DNA from: Bacillus timonensis
GTDB lineage: Bacteria > Bacillota > Bacilli > Bacillales > Bacillaceae_L
Reading direction: 5' to 3'
Assembly (NCBI GenBank): GCA_020171895.1
Contig: JAIVAN010000003.1
Coordinates: 186,001-250,000, forward strand
DNA length: 64,000 bases
The stretch's first letter is position 1; each line of letters begins with the position of its first letter. Below the pieces are notes generated by a model. That model was not told the DNA's origin. It searched no databases and saw only the letters and a list, made by a program, of their open reading frames with translations. Shown here one piece after another: positions 18,208 through 26,961 of the stretch. Both the position numbers and the translations under genes were made by a program.

Positions 18208-19170
18208 ATGTTGAATTGGGATACACGTGTCACTAAACTTCTAAATATTAAATATCCAATTATACAAGGTGGACTAGCTTATTTGGCCTATGCTGAGCTT
18301 GCTGCTGCCGTTTCCAATGCAGGTGGACTTGGTCAGATTACGGCAATGTCATTAGATTCTCCAAAGGATTTACGGAATGAAATTAAAAAAGTAAGAGAGT
18401 TAACTTCTAATCCGTTTGGAGTTAATTTTGCAATTGGACAGCATGGAAGGCCATTTTCACATATGTTAGATGTTGCGATTGAAGAAAATGTCCCTGTTAT
18501 ATCTATGACTGGTGGTAATCCAGCACCAATTTTTGAACAACTAAAAGGTGTGAATTGCAAAAAGCTTGTTCTAGTTGCTGCAAGAAGACAAGCTGAAAAA
18601 GCTGAAGAACTAGGTGCTGACGCTGTAATGGTTGTTGGACAAGAGGGTGGAGGACATTTAGGGAAAAATGACACAGGAACCTTTGTGCTTATTCCTCAAG
18701 TGGTTGATTCTGTTTCAATCCCAGTTATCGCCTCAGGTGGCATTGGCGATGGTCGAGGTTTAATGGCTGCTTTAAGTCTTGGAGCTGAAGGGATAGAAAT
18801 GGGTACTAGATTTATCGCGACAAAAGAGTGTGTTCATGCAAACCAAGTTTATAAAGAAGCGTTAGTTAAAGGAACTGAAAATGACACGGTTGTTATTAAA
18901 AGGACCCTTGGTGCTCCAGCAAGAGCGATAGCAAATCAATGGACCGAAAAAATTTTAGAAAAAGAGCGTGAACATGCTGGATATGAAGAATTAAAAGAAT
19001 ACATAAGTGGTATGGCTAACAAAAATTATATTTATAATGGTAATATGAATGATGGATTTGCATGGGCAGGACAAGTAATGGGATTGATACGTGATATTCC
19101 CTCCGTGCAAGAATTAATGACTAGAATCATCAACGAAGGTGAAAAAATCAGAACTACTTGGGGAAACTAG
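18208..19170 (+). CDS. Nitronate monooxygenase / FabK-like FMN enzyme
   Basis: This 320-residue TIM-barrel flavoprotein belongs to the NPD/FabK group. It has the opening YPIIQGGLAYLAYAELAAAV, the AGGLGQI loop, the FMN phosphate-binding VIASGGIGDGRG and the catalytic region GQEGGGHLG. The group contains nitronate monooxygenases and enoyl-ACP reductase II; sequence motifs alone do not separate them. GAAGGAGGG precedes the ATG. It is followed after 29 bases by yktA and may be cotranscribed. Confidence 0.82.
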   Translation: MLNWDTRVTKLLNIKYPIIQGGLAYLAYAELAAAVSNAGGLGQITAMSLDSPKDLRNEIKKVRELTSNPFGVNFAIGQHGRPFSHMLDVAIEENVPVISMTGGNPAPIFEQLKGVNCKKLVLVAARRQAEKAEELGADAVMVVGQEGGGHLGKNDTGTFVLIPQVVDSVSIPVIASGGIGDGRGLMAALSLGAEGIEMGTRFIATKECVHANQVYKEALVKGTENDTVVIKRTLGAPARAIANQWTEKILEKEREHAGYEELKEYISGMANKNYIYNGNMNDGFAWAGQVMGLIRDIPSVQELMTRIINEGEKIRTTWGN

Positions 19171-19199
19171 TCGTATAGAATTGAAAGAGGTGACACGAT

Positions 19200-19469
19200 A
19201 TGGAATATCAATACCCCATATCATATGACTGGTCAACGGACGAGGTCATAGATGTAATAAAATTTTTTGAATATGTAGAACAGGCGTATGAAAAAGGAAT
19301 AAGCAAAGACTCTTTACTTGTGGCCTATCGTCGATTAAAGGAAATAGTTCCAAGTAAATCAGAGGAAAAACAGATGTTTAATGAATTTGAAGAAATGAGT
19401 GGGTACTCAGCTTATAAAATTGTGAAAAAAGCTAGAGAAACGGAAGAGGACAAACTAATTAAAGGATAA
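19200..19469 (+). CDS. yktA: UPF0223 protein YktA
   Basis: This 89-residue acidic helical protein beginning MEYQYPISYDWSTDEVIDVI matches the UPF0223 (YktA) family. Its position before yktB and ykzI agrees with B. subtilis. AGAGGTGA precedes the ATG, and a terminator follows the stop. Function unknown. Confidence 0.85.
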   Translation: MEYQYPISYDWSTDEVIDVIKFFEYVEQAYEKGISKDSLLVAYRRLKEIVPSKSEEKQMFNEFEEMSGYSAYKIVKKARETEEDKLIKG

Positions 19470-19477
19470 ATATTAAG

Positions 19478-19511
19478 AAAAAGTACAAGTCGTGATGACA
19501 TGTACTTTTTT
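19478..19511 (+). terminator. yktA terminator
   Basis: AAAAAGTACA (19478-19487) pairs with TGTACTTTTT (19501-19510) and runs into Ts. Confidence 0.75.
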
Positions 19512-19590
19512 GTTTTCTGCAATCTAAACCACGATGTTTACTACAATATCAACTAACAAAAAAACGTATAATGTAAATATTTGAATGATA

Positions 19591-20229
19591 TTATGTGGTG
19601 ATAGTCTCTCTAGAAAGATGGTATAGAGGTAATACAGCCTTGAAAGTACTTTCTATAATAGACAAAAACTCTTCTTCACTCATTTTTACTACATCTTCTT
19701 TACTTAAATGAACACCGCATAGAATTTCGGATTTTTTGACTGTTTGTAGTCTATTAAACATTGAGAGAAGCTCTTCATCTGTTAAATGATGTTGAGGTGT
19801 TGCTTCTGGTTTCATATGATCTATAGACCATACAAAATGGTCAGGAATTTCTGCTTTAATATTAGCGAAGTGTTGAGTTAATTTCTTTCCGTACTCTGCT
19901 TTGATGGGTGCTTCATAAATAATAGCAAACCAAACAAATACATGACTCTCCCATAAACCGATTTGGAAATGCGGGAGCATCTTATAGCCTCTTTTATTAT
20001 TAGCAAACGCAACCCAAGTATCCTTTGGTGGATTAATTGTCCTACGTGCATGCTTTGCGACATGGACAAACATCTCATCACCGGATATGTTAGATAAGGT
20101 TGGGGCGAAATATTCCCCTAGAGCTTCTAACTTCGGGCGAATTGTTCTAATAAGTTCAGCCATTCTTTCCTCTAGACCATCTATTAAAAATACATCAAAG
20201 TCTTCTTTGGAAAATTTATATTTGTTCAT
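19591..20229 (-). CDS. yktB: UPF0637 / DUF1054 protein YktB
   Basis: This 212-residue soluble protein has the DUF1054-type segments [20 protein letters not shown] and [20 protein letters not shown]. The ATG at 20229 follows AAGGAGG; the frame runs further upstream without a ribosome site. Its place between yktA and ykzI is conserved. No catalytic motif is evident to me and the function is unknown. Confidence 0.87.
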   Translation of the reverse strand: MNKYKFSKEDFDVFLIDGLEERMAELIRTIRPKLEALGEYFAPTLSNISGDEMFVHVAKHARRTINPPKDTWVAFANNKRGYKMLPHFQIGLWESHVFVWFAIIYEAPIKAEYGKKLTQHFANIKAEIPDHFVWSIDHMKPEATPQHHLTDEELLSMFNRLQTVKKSEILCGVHLSKEDVVKMSEEEFLSIIESTFKAVLPLYHLSRETITT

Positions 20230-20450
20230 AAATACCTCCTTGAACTTAATTTCTACTTTTATCTTATCACAATTCGACATTTTCATATATTTAATTGCCT
20301 TAGTTATTTTTTCTAATGTCTAAAGAAAAATTAGCTAGGTAAACACACATATTTGTTGCATAGTCTAGTCTCCCGACATAATATGTATTAAATAAATATC
20401 AGATAATTTAAAAACCTTTATTTTTAGTAACTGAGAAAGGGGTGCGAATC

Positions 20451-20639
20451 TTGAAACAAGTAATGAATATCTTAAAAAGAACTGATGGAGAAAAACGTAT
20501 TGCAGTTTTACGTTTAGAAGTTGACTATGAATTGGCCACCCTTTACGATGCAATGAAAGAAAATGATGAAAAGCTGAAGAATGATTGTAAAAATAAGTTA
20601 GAAAAACTACGACAAGAAATGATTCGACTTGAACTATAA
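20451..20639 (+). CDS. ykzI: YkzI-like small helical protein
   Basis: This 62-residue charged helical protein (ILKRTDGEKRIAVLRLEVDY...) lies where B. subtilis has ykzI, between yktB and suhB. The TTG start is chosen because GGGGTG lies six bases upstream; a GTG three codons earlier is part of that site, and an ATG four codons later is possible. A terminator follows the stop by a few bases. No known function. Confidence 0.7.
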   Translation: MKQVMNILKRTDGEKRIAVLRLEVDYELATLYDAMKENDEKLKNDCKNKLEKLRQEMIRLEL

Positions 20640-20644
20640 TCTTT

Positions 20645-20671
20645 AAACGAACCATTTTGGTTCGTTTCTTT
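20645..20671 (+). terminator. ykzI terminator
   Basis: AAACGAACC (20645-20653) pairs with GGTTCGTTT (20659-20667), then CTTT. Repeat array 2 begins about 100 bases later. Confidence 0.8.
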
Positions 20672-20798
20672 ATGTTTTCTATAAATACATAGGTTCAGGA
20701 GATTTGAAAATCTTACGATAAGAGATGGAAATTTAGTTTGAAATTATCACTTTTTTCATTTTTTTTATCTACACTGAAAATACGACCCTCAACTTGGG

Positions 20799-20927
20799 GT
20801 GTTAACCTTCGTTGCAGGAACCTCGCTTTCCGCGGGGCGCTCCTGGAGCCTCCTCGGCTTTGCCTGTGGGGTCTCCAGTCCAGCGCATCTCCCGCAGGAG
20901 TCTCGGTCCTTCCACTACGGTTAACAC
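20799..20927 (+). repeat. Repeat core 2a, full
   Basis: 129 bp. The CTTGAG/CTCAAG stem is replaced by CTGGAG (20843-20848) with CTCCAG (20873-20878), a compensatory double change. The outer stem is GCGGG (20832-20836) with CCCGC (20891-20895). Confidence 0.9.
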
Positions 20928-21057
20928 GCACGAATTACTTAAAAGCCAACATTCTATACAGGCAAAAATCAAGGTCACAATTTCATCCTTCATGGTGCAA
21001 ATGCTCAATTGCATGGAAGTCTATCCTGAAAATACAATTCGTTACAATCAACATGGG

Positions 21058-21248
21058 GTGTTAACCTTCGTTGCAGGACTCTCGCTTTCCACGGGGCGCC
21101 ACTTGAGCCTCCTCGGCCTTTAGCCTGTGGGGTCTCAAGCCCGGCGCATTTCCCGTAGGACTTGTATAAGCTTCCACGAATTCTCACCGCACGAAGGAAA
21201 TGCGTTAGCATTTTCGAGGAGTCTCGGTCCTTCCACTTCGGTTAACAC
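21058..21248 (+). repeat. Repeat core 2b with 60-bp insert
   Basis: 131 bp of core plus an insert at 21161-21220. The stem ACGGG (21091-21095) pairs with CCCGT (21152-21156). The insert lies between AGGA at 21157-21160 and AGGA at 21217-21220 and contains its own small hairpin GAAATGC/GCATTTTC. Confidence 0.85.
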
Positions 21249-21359
21249 TCATGAGTACTTGGATACAACATTCTAATAACAAAAAACATTTTCATTCACC
21301 ATGGTGCAATTCTCAAATTGCATGGTAGTCTATCCTGAAAATACAACTCTGTAAATGGG

Positions 21360-21414
21360 GTGTTAACCTTCGTTGCAGGAACGTCACTTTCCGCGGGGTG
21401 CCACTTGAGCCTCG
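21360..21414 (+). repeat. Repeat core 2c, 55-nt half unit
   Basis: Same length and end point as core 1c. It continues into unrelated sequence containing a short frame that ends ENEIREEIDSMS. Confidence 0.85.
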
Positions 21415-21553
21415 CAACTTGATCCTTCTGGAGAATGAAATTAGAGAAGAGATTGATTCAATGTCTTAAGCAAACTCTAATTACTTGCTTTTCGTATGCT
21501 ACATTAGTAAGCTAAAGGAAAATAATGACTTTATTTGTTTTGGGGGTAATATC

Positions 21554-22360
21554 GTGATTGATTGGCGTGAAATTGATGGAAATGCAAAAGCTTGGGTGAA
21601 AGAGGCGGGACAAAAAATTAAACAGTCTTTCCAAACAAAATTGTCGATTGGAACAAAATCAAATCCAGATGATCTCGTAACAAATATTGATAAAGAGACA
21701 GAGAAGTACTTCATAAAGAAGATCAATGAAACATACCCGTCACATAAAATTCTAGGTGAAGAAGGCTATGGGAATAAAATTGATACGCTGGATGGAGTTA
21801 TTTGGATAATAGACCCTATTGATGGAACCATGAATTTCATTCACCAGCAACGTAACTTTGCAATCTCGCTCGCGGTTTACGAAAATGGGGTTGGAAAAAT
21901 AGGGATGATTTATGATGTTGTGCATGATGAACTGTATCATGCGTTTAAAGGTGAAGGAGCGTACTTGAATGAAATAAAAATCCCTCAATTAGAAAATGTG
22001 CCTGTAAATCAATCTATTTTAGCCATCAATGCCACATGGGTAACTGAGAACAGGAGAATTGATGCAAATAGATTAAGACCCCTTGTCAAGGCAGTGAGGG
22101 GTACTAGGTCTTATGGATCGGCAGCTATAGAATTTGCTTATGTCGTCACCGGTAGAGTAGATACTTACATTACGATGAGACTTTCGCCATGGGACTTTGC
22201 TGCTGGGGCTATTCTTATTGAAGAAGTTGGAGGAAAGGTATCGACTTTAGAAGGTAAGCAATTAAACTTACTAGGGGAGAACAGCATTTTAGTTTCTAAT
22301 TCAAGTCTACATCAAGACATATTACAAAATTATATATTAAAGATGAAAAATGAAGCTTAA
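21554..22360 (+). CDS. suhB: Inositol monophosphatase family protein
   Basis: This 268-residue phosphatase has the metal-site motifs of the IMPase family: GEEGYG near residue 70, WIIDPIDGTMNFIHQ near residue 83, and SPWDFAAGAILIEEVGG near residue 212. It corresponds to B. subtilis YktC/SuhB by position. GTG is chosen as start because TGGGGG lies upstream and the product then begins MIDWREIDGN; an upstream frame extension has no ribosome site. Its last 11 bases overlap the acetyltransferase start. Substrate may be inositol phosphate or another sugar phosphate or nucleotide. Confidence 0.9.
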   Translation: MIDWREIDGNAKAWVKEAGQKIKQSFQTKLSIGTKSNPDDLVTNIDKETEKYFIKKINETYPSHKILGEEGYGNKIDTLDGVIWIIDPIDGTMNFIHQQRNFAISLAVYENGVGKIGMIYDVVHDELYHAFKGEGAYLNEIKIPQLENVPVNQSILAINATWVTENRRIDANRLRPLVKAVRGTRSYGSAAIEFAYVVTGRVDTYITMRLSPWDFAAGAILIEEVGGKVSTLEGKQLNLLGENSILVSNSSLHQDILQNYILKMKNEA

Positions 22361-22811
22361 CGTGAGAGCTCTTGACCTTGAAATGGATTTTAACTTCTTT
22401 GAGCAAATTGTTCATTCTAGCTATGAATGGAAGGAAAGGGAACTTGGTGATCTATCTATCCCAATGTTTTTTATGAAGTATGAAAGATACAATGGGAAAT
22501 GGCTTGTTTGGTATAAAAATGATATCAAAGTGGCAATTACTTATCATGTAGAAATCGCGCCATCAAATCAAAAACCATGGCTAGGAACAATATTAGTTCA
22601 TAATGATTTTCGAAATAAGGGGATAGCAAAAACGATAATTACTGAATTGAGTGCTCAATTGAAGGCTAAAGAAAAAAAGGCACTATTTTGTGGAATACCA
22701 ATAGAAAGTCTTAATTGGTCTTTATTTTTGGGGAAATGTGGTTTTGAGCAATTAAAGATAGAACAAGAAGGAGAACATCAATATTTAATTTTGGTTAAAG
22801 AGAATGTGTGA
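22350..22811 (+). CDS. GNAT-family N-acetyltransferase
   Basis: This 153-residue single-domain acetyltransferase has an acetyl-CoA binding segment TILVHNDFRNKGIAKTII with the R/N-x-G-x-A pattern, and the usual late LGKCGFEQL. The ATG lies inside the end of suhB, an 11-bp overlap in another frame, so translation is probably coupled. A short terminator follows. The acceptor substrate is unknown. Confidence 0.85.
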   Translation: MKLNVRALDLEMDFNFFEQIVHSSYEWKERELGDLSIPMFFMKYERYNGKWLVWYKNDIKVAITYHVEIAPSNQKPWLGTILVHNDFRNKGIAKTIITELSAQLKAKEKKALFCGIPIESLNWSLFLGKCGFEQLKIEQEGEHQYLILVKENV

Positions 22812-22818
22812 AAAGAGA

Positions 22819-22840
22819 CAGAATTAAATTCTGCCTTTTT
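22819..22840 (+). terminator. Terminator after the GNAT gene
   Basis: CAGAATT and AATTCTG flank one base and are followed by CCTTTTT. The stop codon of the converging ylaF lies within the hairpin. Confidence 0.55.
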
Positions 22841-23009
22841 CACGCATTTTTTTCTTCGTTGTAAAACCTAATCCCATAATAATGATTACGGCAATAATGG
22901 ATAAAATAATTCCAAGTAAGCTTTTATAAGAAATAGCGACACCAATTAACATCATAAAAAATGCAGTGGCGATAGCAAAACCAAGCATAGGTAAATTGAC
23001 AGATTTCAA
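22824..23009 (-). CDS. ylaF: Small membrane protein YlaF (DUF5325)
   Basis: This 61-residue protein has two membrane segments (about residues 5-25 and 30-48) and a basic tail KKKMREKGR. Length, topology and position just upstream of typA match YlaF. The TTG start follows GGGAGG at seven bases; another TTG directly before it is too close. It is divergent from typA. Function unknown. Confidence 0.75.
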   Translation of the reverse strand: MKSVNLPMLGFAIATAFFMMLIGVAISYKSLLGIILSIIAVIIIMGLGFTTKKKMREKGRI

Positions 23010-23080
23010 CAAAATTCCTCCCAAACCGAATAATAATTTTATTTTACAGTCAAACATTCTTTATTTCCACAACTTTGTGG

Positions 23081-23086
23081 TATAAT
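23081..23086 (+). promoter_or_regulatory. Extended -10 promoter of typA
   Basis: A perfect TATAAT preceded by TGG (TGn extended -10); no convincing -35 box. It lies 36 bases before the typA start codon. Confidence 0.65.
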
Positions 23087-23121
23087 AGCTTAGTTAATTG
23101 AACAATTAGGAGATGACAAAC

Positions 23122-24963
23122 TTGAATATTCGCAATGATATAAGAAATATCGCGATAATTGCCCACGTTGACCATGGTAAAACGACATTAGTAGATAAAC
23201 TACTTCATCAATCTGGAACATTCCGTACGAATGAACAGGTTGAAGAACGTGCGATGGACTCAAACGATCTTGAAAGAGAACGTGGAATTACTATTTTAGC
23301 AAAAAATACTGCGATTAACTATAAAGGTACACGTATTAATATTATGGATACACCTGGTCACGCAGACTTTGGTGGAGAAGTAGAGCGTATCATGAAAATG
23401 GTTGATGGCGTTCTATTAGTAGTTGATGCTTATGAAGGCTGTATGCCACAAACACGTTTCGTATTAAAGAAAGCATTAGAACAAAAATTAACACCTATTG
23501 TTGTAGTAAATAAGATTGACCGTGATTTTGCTAGACCAGAAGAAGTTGTAGATGAAGTGATTGATTTATTTATTGAATTAGATGCGACAGAAGAGCAATT
23601 AGACTTCCCTGTCGTTTATGCATCTGCAATCAATGGTACAGCTAGTACTGATCCAACTCAACAAGATGAGAACATGGAAGCATTATTTGATTCAGTAATT
23701 GAAAATATTCCAGCACCAATTGATAATAGTCATGAACATCTACAGTTCCAAGTAGCATTACTTGATTACAACGACTATGTTGGACGTATCGGGGTAGGGC
23801 GTATTTTCCGAGGGACAATGAAAGTTGGTCAACAAGTTGCACTAATGAAGCTTGACGGTTCTGTTAAACAATTCCGTGTTACTAAATTATTTGGATTTAT
23901 TGGTCTTAAACGCATCGAAATTCAAGAAGCTAAAGCTGGAGATTTAGTAGCCGTTTCTGGAATGGAAGATATTAACGTTGGAGAAACGGTATGTCCAATT
24001 GAGCATCAAGAAGCACTACCGGTACTTCGTATAGATGAACCAACACTTCAAATGACTTTCTTAGTAAACAACAGTCCATTTGCAGGGCGTGAAGGTAAAT
24101 ATGTTACTTCAAGAAAAATTGAAGAAAGACTACGTGCGCAATTAGAGACTGATGTAAGTTTACGAGTTGAAAACACTGATTCTCCGGATGCATGGATTGT
24201 TTCTGGTAGAGGAGAACTACATCTTTCTATTCTAATTGAAAACATGCGTAGAGAAGGTTATGAACTTCAAGTATCTAAACCTGAAGTAATCGTTAGAGAT
24301 GTTGATGGTGTAAGGTCTGAACCAGTTGAACGCGTACAAATTGATGTTCCAGAAGAATATACAGGTTCTATCATGGAATCAATGGGAGCTCGTAAAGGTG
24401 AAATGGTCGATATGATCAATAATGGAAATGGTCAAGTTCGTTTAATCTTTATGGTACCAGCTCGTGGATTAATTGGTTACTCAACTGAATTTTTATCACT
24501 AACTCGTGGTTACGGAATCATTAACCATTCTTTTGATAGCTACCAACCAATGCAACCAGGTCAAGTTGGCGGCCGTCGTCAAGGTGTTCTTGTTTCTATG
24601 GAAAACGGTAAAGCTTCTTCATATGGTATTATGGGAATTGAGGACCGTGGAGTAATCTTTATTGAGCCAGGGACAGATGTCTATGAAGGAATGATTGTAG
24701 GGGAACATAATCGTGATAACGATTTAGTTGTAAATGTATGTAAAATGAAACAAGCTACAAATATTCGTTCAGCAAATAAAGAACAAACGGTTGGGATGAA
24801 AAAACCACGTATCATGTCTCTTGAGCAATCTCTTGAGTACTTAAATGATGATGAGTATTGTGAAATTACTCCTGAATCAATACGTTTACGTAAAAAGCTT
24901 TTAGATAAAAATGAACGTGAGAGAGCAGCAAAGAAAAAGAAATATGCTGAAATGGGACAATAA
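23122..24963 (+). CDS. typA: Ribosome-binding GTPase TypA/BipA
   Basis: This 613-residue translational GTPase helps ribosome function under stress. The G1 motif AHVDHGKTTL is near residue 15, the G2/switch I ERERGITI, the G3 DTPGH and the G4 NKID; domains II, III, V and the TypA-specific C-terminus follow, ending in a Lys-rich tail. Identity with B. subtilis TypA is obvious throughout by eye. The TTG start (MNIRNDIRN) is preferred, because the upstream ATG directly abuts AGGAG. It is followed by ylaH on the same strand. Confidence 0.96.
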   Translation: MNIRNDIRNIAIIAHVDHGKTTLVDKLLHQSGTFRTNEQVEERAMDSNDLERERGITILAKNTAINYKGTRINIMDTPGHADFGGEVERIMKMVDGVLLVVDAYEGCMPQTRFVLKKALEQKLTPIVVVNKIDRDFARPEEVVDEVIDLFIELDATEEQLDFPVVYASAINGTASTDPTQQDENMEALFDSVIENIPAPIDNSHEHLQFQVALLDYNDYVGRIGVGRIFRGTMKVGQQVALMKLDGSVKQFRVTKLFGFIGLKRIEIQEAKAGDLVAVSGMEDINVGETVCPIEHQEALPVLRIDEPTLQMTFLVNNSPFAGREGKYVTSRKIEERLRAQLETDVSLRVENTDSPDAWIVSGRGELHLSILIENMRREGYELQVSKPEVIVRDVDGVRSEPVERVQIDVPEEYTGSIMESMGARKGEMVDMINNGNGQVRLIFMVPARGLIGYSTEFLSLTRGYGIINHSFDSYQPMQPGQVGGRRQGVLVSMENGKASSYGIMGIEDRGVIFIEPGTDVYEGMIVGEHNRDNDLVVNVCKMKQATNIRSANKEQTVGMKKPRIMSLEQSLEYLNDDEYCEITPESIRLRKKLLDKNERERAAKKKKYAEMGQ

Positions 24964-24999
24964 TTTGCTGTGAAAAATACGTAATAGGGGGAAGAGAAA

Positions 25000-25305
25000 A
25001 TGGATGTAAGTGAACGTTTATCGTTCTTTGCTGCCCTATTCAATGTTGATACAAACCCTACTCAAGGAATGTGGTTGCTATATGTAGTGATTTTTCTTTT
25101 ATCCGTAGTGGTTTATAAACTTGGTTTTGCAAAGAAATTGCCAATTCTTAAATCCGTTATGATCTATCTTTTTTTAGCTCTTGGATGTACAGTATTAACA
25201 TTTTTAGGAGTGTTTTTACCCGTAGCAGAAGGTTTGGTCGTAGCTGCTTTAATTCTTATTATTTATAAAATCCGACTTTATCAGTCAAAAGTAAAACCTG
25301 AATAG
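25000..25305 (+). CDS. ylaH: YlaH-like membrane protein
   Basis: This 101-residue protein has three membrane segments (about residues 24-40, 50-66 and 70-88). It starts [17 protein letters not shown] and ends with a basic tail. The family and position after typA match YlaH. AGGGGGAAG precedes the ATG. It is probably cotranscribed with typA (36-base gap) and the next gene (12-base gap). Function unknown. Confidence 0.82.
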   Translation: MDVSERLSFFAALFNVDTNPTQGMWLLYVVIFLLSVVVYKLGFAKKLPILKSVMIYLFLALGCTVLTFLGVFLPVAEGLVVAALILIIYKIRLYQSKVKPE

Positions 25306-25317
25306 GAGAGTGGAAAA

Positions 25318-25620
25318 ATGCAATCCTTACAAGATGCTCTCTACAATTGGTTAACGATTAAAGTTGTTGCAGAGGCAAGGCCGGATGACCAAGCAGCTCA
25401 AGAAACATATGAACTATTTACTGAAATTTTAACGGAAGAACATACTATAAAAGAAGTGAATGTTTCAAAAGATGATGTTATGTATTATGTTTCATATGAA
25501 AAGGATAACGAAACTAAAAAAGCGAGATTTCCAATTGAACTCATTGATGTCATGCATGATCAAATGGAGCAGGAACCGGAGAAGTTTCAAAATTATCCAT
25601 CAGAAAAAACCGAGCGATAA
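25318..25620 (+). CDS. Conserved small acidic protein, unknown
   Basis: This 100-residue soluble protein is rich in Glu and Asp, without signal peptide, starting MQSLQDALYNWLTIKVVAE. AGGAG precedes the ATG, and the gene ends inside a strong terminator, so it closes the typA-ylaH operon. I do not recognise the family. The segment VSKDDVMYYVSYEKDNETKK looks like a beta-hairpin flanked by helices. Confidence 0.7.
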   Translation: MQSLQDALYNWLTIKVVAEARPDDQAAQETYELFTEILTEEHTIKEVNVSKDDVMYYVSYEKDNETKKARFPIELIDVMHDQMEQEPEKFQNYPSEKTER

Positions 25621-25637
25621 AGCTCGGTTTTTTTTGT
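25606..25637 (+). terminator. Terminator of the typA-ylaH unit
   Basis: AAAACCGAGC (25606-25615) pairs with GCTCGGTTTT (25622-25631), followed by a long T run. The stop codon of the gene at 25318 is in the loop. Confidence 0.92.
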
Positions 25638-25641
25638 TATG

Positions 25642-26097
25642 TTATTTCTTGTAGCGTATGTAAAAATAAGATAATGAAAGTGAATAAAGAATATGTCCAA
25701 TTGTCCACCAACTAAATGCAACCCAATCATTAATTTCGGGTGTTTCTTTATAAGCTAGAATTGTAAGTGGGAAATAAAGAAATATGGTAGGGAAGGTTAA
25801 TAGCAGTGCCACAAAGTAGTAGCTAATCCTCTTTTTCCATTTAAAACGTGCAAAACGTGATCCGGTCACTATTAAGCAATAGATAATACCGATAAGAATT
25901 GAAATGAATAAATGGAACGTCAATTCTACTAGTTCTGACCATTTAATACTACCTATTATAGGAATGAAATCTACGTTTAGTAATAAAGTATATACTTTAA
26001 TTGAAAAAATTATCTCTACAGATTTCAAGAAAACAGCAAGTACTATACCACTTATGAAACCTATGAGTAAACCGCATCGAAAAGTTTTACCAATCAT
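25642..26097 (-). CDS. Four-helix membrane protein, unknown
   Basis: This 151-residue protein has four hydrophobic segments (about residues 7-25, 58-80, 90-112 and 125-147) separated by short loops; a cluster of basic residues (RFARFKWKKR) precedes the third. It overlaps the end of ylaI by 11 bases on the same strand, so the two are probably translated together. The ribosome site is weak (AAGAAGC). No family recognised. Confidence 0.68.
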   Translation of the reverse strand: MIGKTFRCGLLIGFISGIVLAVFLKSVEIIFSIKVYTLLLNVDFIPIIGSIKWSELVELTFHLFISILIGIIYCLIVTGSRFARFKWKKRISYYFVALLLTFPTIFLYFPLTILAYKETPEINDWVAFSWWTIGHILYSLSLSYFYIRYKK

Positions 26098-26287
26098 CTT
26101 GCTTCTTTTTCTTTCTATATAATTTAAAATTTCCAGTTTCTATACGTTCATTTGTTCTTTTTTCAATTCTATTATTACACTCATTACACATATATGTATG
26201 TATCGGTCTGTTCCGAAGTCTTTTTGCAATGCTTGTTTCATCATTTATTTGTTCAATTTTATCACAAAGTACACATTTAACTCTCAA
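26087..26287 (-). CDS. ylaI: YlaI, DUF2197 zinc-ribbon protein
   Basis: This 66-residue protein starts at TTG (MRVKCVLCDKIEQINDETSI) with GAAGGTGA upstream. CVLC at residues 5-8 and CNEC at 34-37 form a four-cysteine zinc ribbon, and the C-terminus is very basic. Position after ylaH matches B. subtilis ylaI. Possibly a nucleic-acid-binding protein; function not established. Confidence 0.83.
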   Translation of the reverse strand: MRVKCVLCDKIEQINDETSIAKRLRNRPIHTYMCNECNNRIEKRTNERIETGNFKLYRKKKKQDDW

Positions 26288-26448
26288 GAGCTCACCTTCT
26301 TTTTTTATATGTAGAATTTTGAAAAGTATATAATTACGTATAGTATAGCATAAAGGAGAACGAGTCTAATAAAAATGACATGTTTTTGTTTTATCTTTTC
26401 TGTTAAAAATGTATGATAAGAAATAAATAGTTGTTGAGGAGGGGTGTT

Positions 26449-26904
26449 ATGGCTAATCAGGTTGAACCTATGCTTATTCAACCATTATATGAGTATTTAC
26501 AAAGAGAGAGGTTTGTAACGGTTTGTTCAATTGATCATGAAACAAGTGGTCCTAATGTTAGTGCGATATCATGGGTGTTTGCGCCTGAGGAAAATAGAAT
26601 TGTGTTTGCAATTGATAACCGATCACGTTTCATTAAAAATATCCAGTTCAATCCACAAGTCGTGGTCAATCTTATTGCAAACGAATCGACGTACTCCATT
26701 TACGGTACAGCTTCTGTTAAGCTCGAGAAAATTGAGAGCGTACCTCTAAAGCTTGCGTTGATTGATATTCAAATCAAAGAAGTTCGAGATGTCATGTTTT
26801 ATGGATCTAAGATGGTTAATGAGCCAAAGTATGAAAAAACATATGATTTACAGGCAGCAGCAAAACTTGATAGACAAGTAATGGACGTATTAAAAAATAG
26901 CTAG
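26449..26904 (+). CDS. Pyridoxamine 5'-phosphate oxidase-like flavoprotein
   Basis: This 151-residue FMN-binding split-barrel protein has the segments FVTVCSIDHETSGPNVSAIS and VFAIDNRSRFIKNIQFNPQV. GAGGAGGGG lies before the ATG at 26449; a TTG six codons upstream is inside the ribosome site. It is a single gene with a terminator. True PNPOx activity is not assured, as the family includes heme-utilisation and F420/FMN-binding proteins. Confidence 0.8.
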   Translation: MANQVEPMLIQPLYEYLQRERFVTVCSIDHETSGPNVSAISWVFAPEENRIVFAIDNRSRFIKNIQFNPQVVVNLIANESTYSIYGTASVKLEKIESVPLKLALIDIQIKEVRDVMFYGSKMVNEPKYEKTYDLQAAAKLDRQVMDVLKNS

Positions 26905-26915
26905 AAAAGCAAAAA

Positions 26916-26948
26916 CCTTTGAAGATTTCCTTCAAAGGCTTATTTTTT
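26916..26948 (+). terminator. Terminator after the PNPOx-like gene
   Basis: CCTTTGAAG (26916-26924) pairs with CTTCAAAGG (26930-26938), followed by CTTATTTTTT. Confidence 0.8.
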
Positions 26949-26961
26949 GTTCCTATACAGT

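Larger units (their letters stand above)
20768..21414 (+). repeat. Repeat array 2: full, full with insert, half unit
   Basis: Three head-to-tail units between ykzI and suhB, in the same format as array 1. Unit 2 carries a 60-bp insertion; unit 3 ends after 55 nt of core at GAGCCTCG, the same point as in array 1. Hairpin modules GGTGCAA...TTGCATGG separate the units. Confidence 0.9.

Noticed and set aside
20713-21211. ORFs of 68-108 codons across repeat array 2
   Set aside because: Same reason; translated products are low-complexity Arg/Ser/Pro/Leu-rich and not related to any protein family I know.
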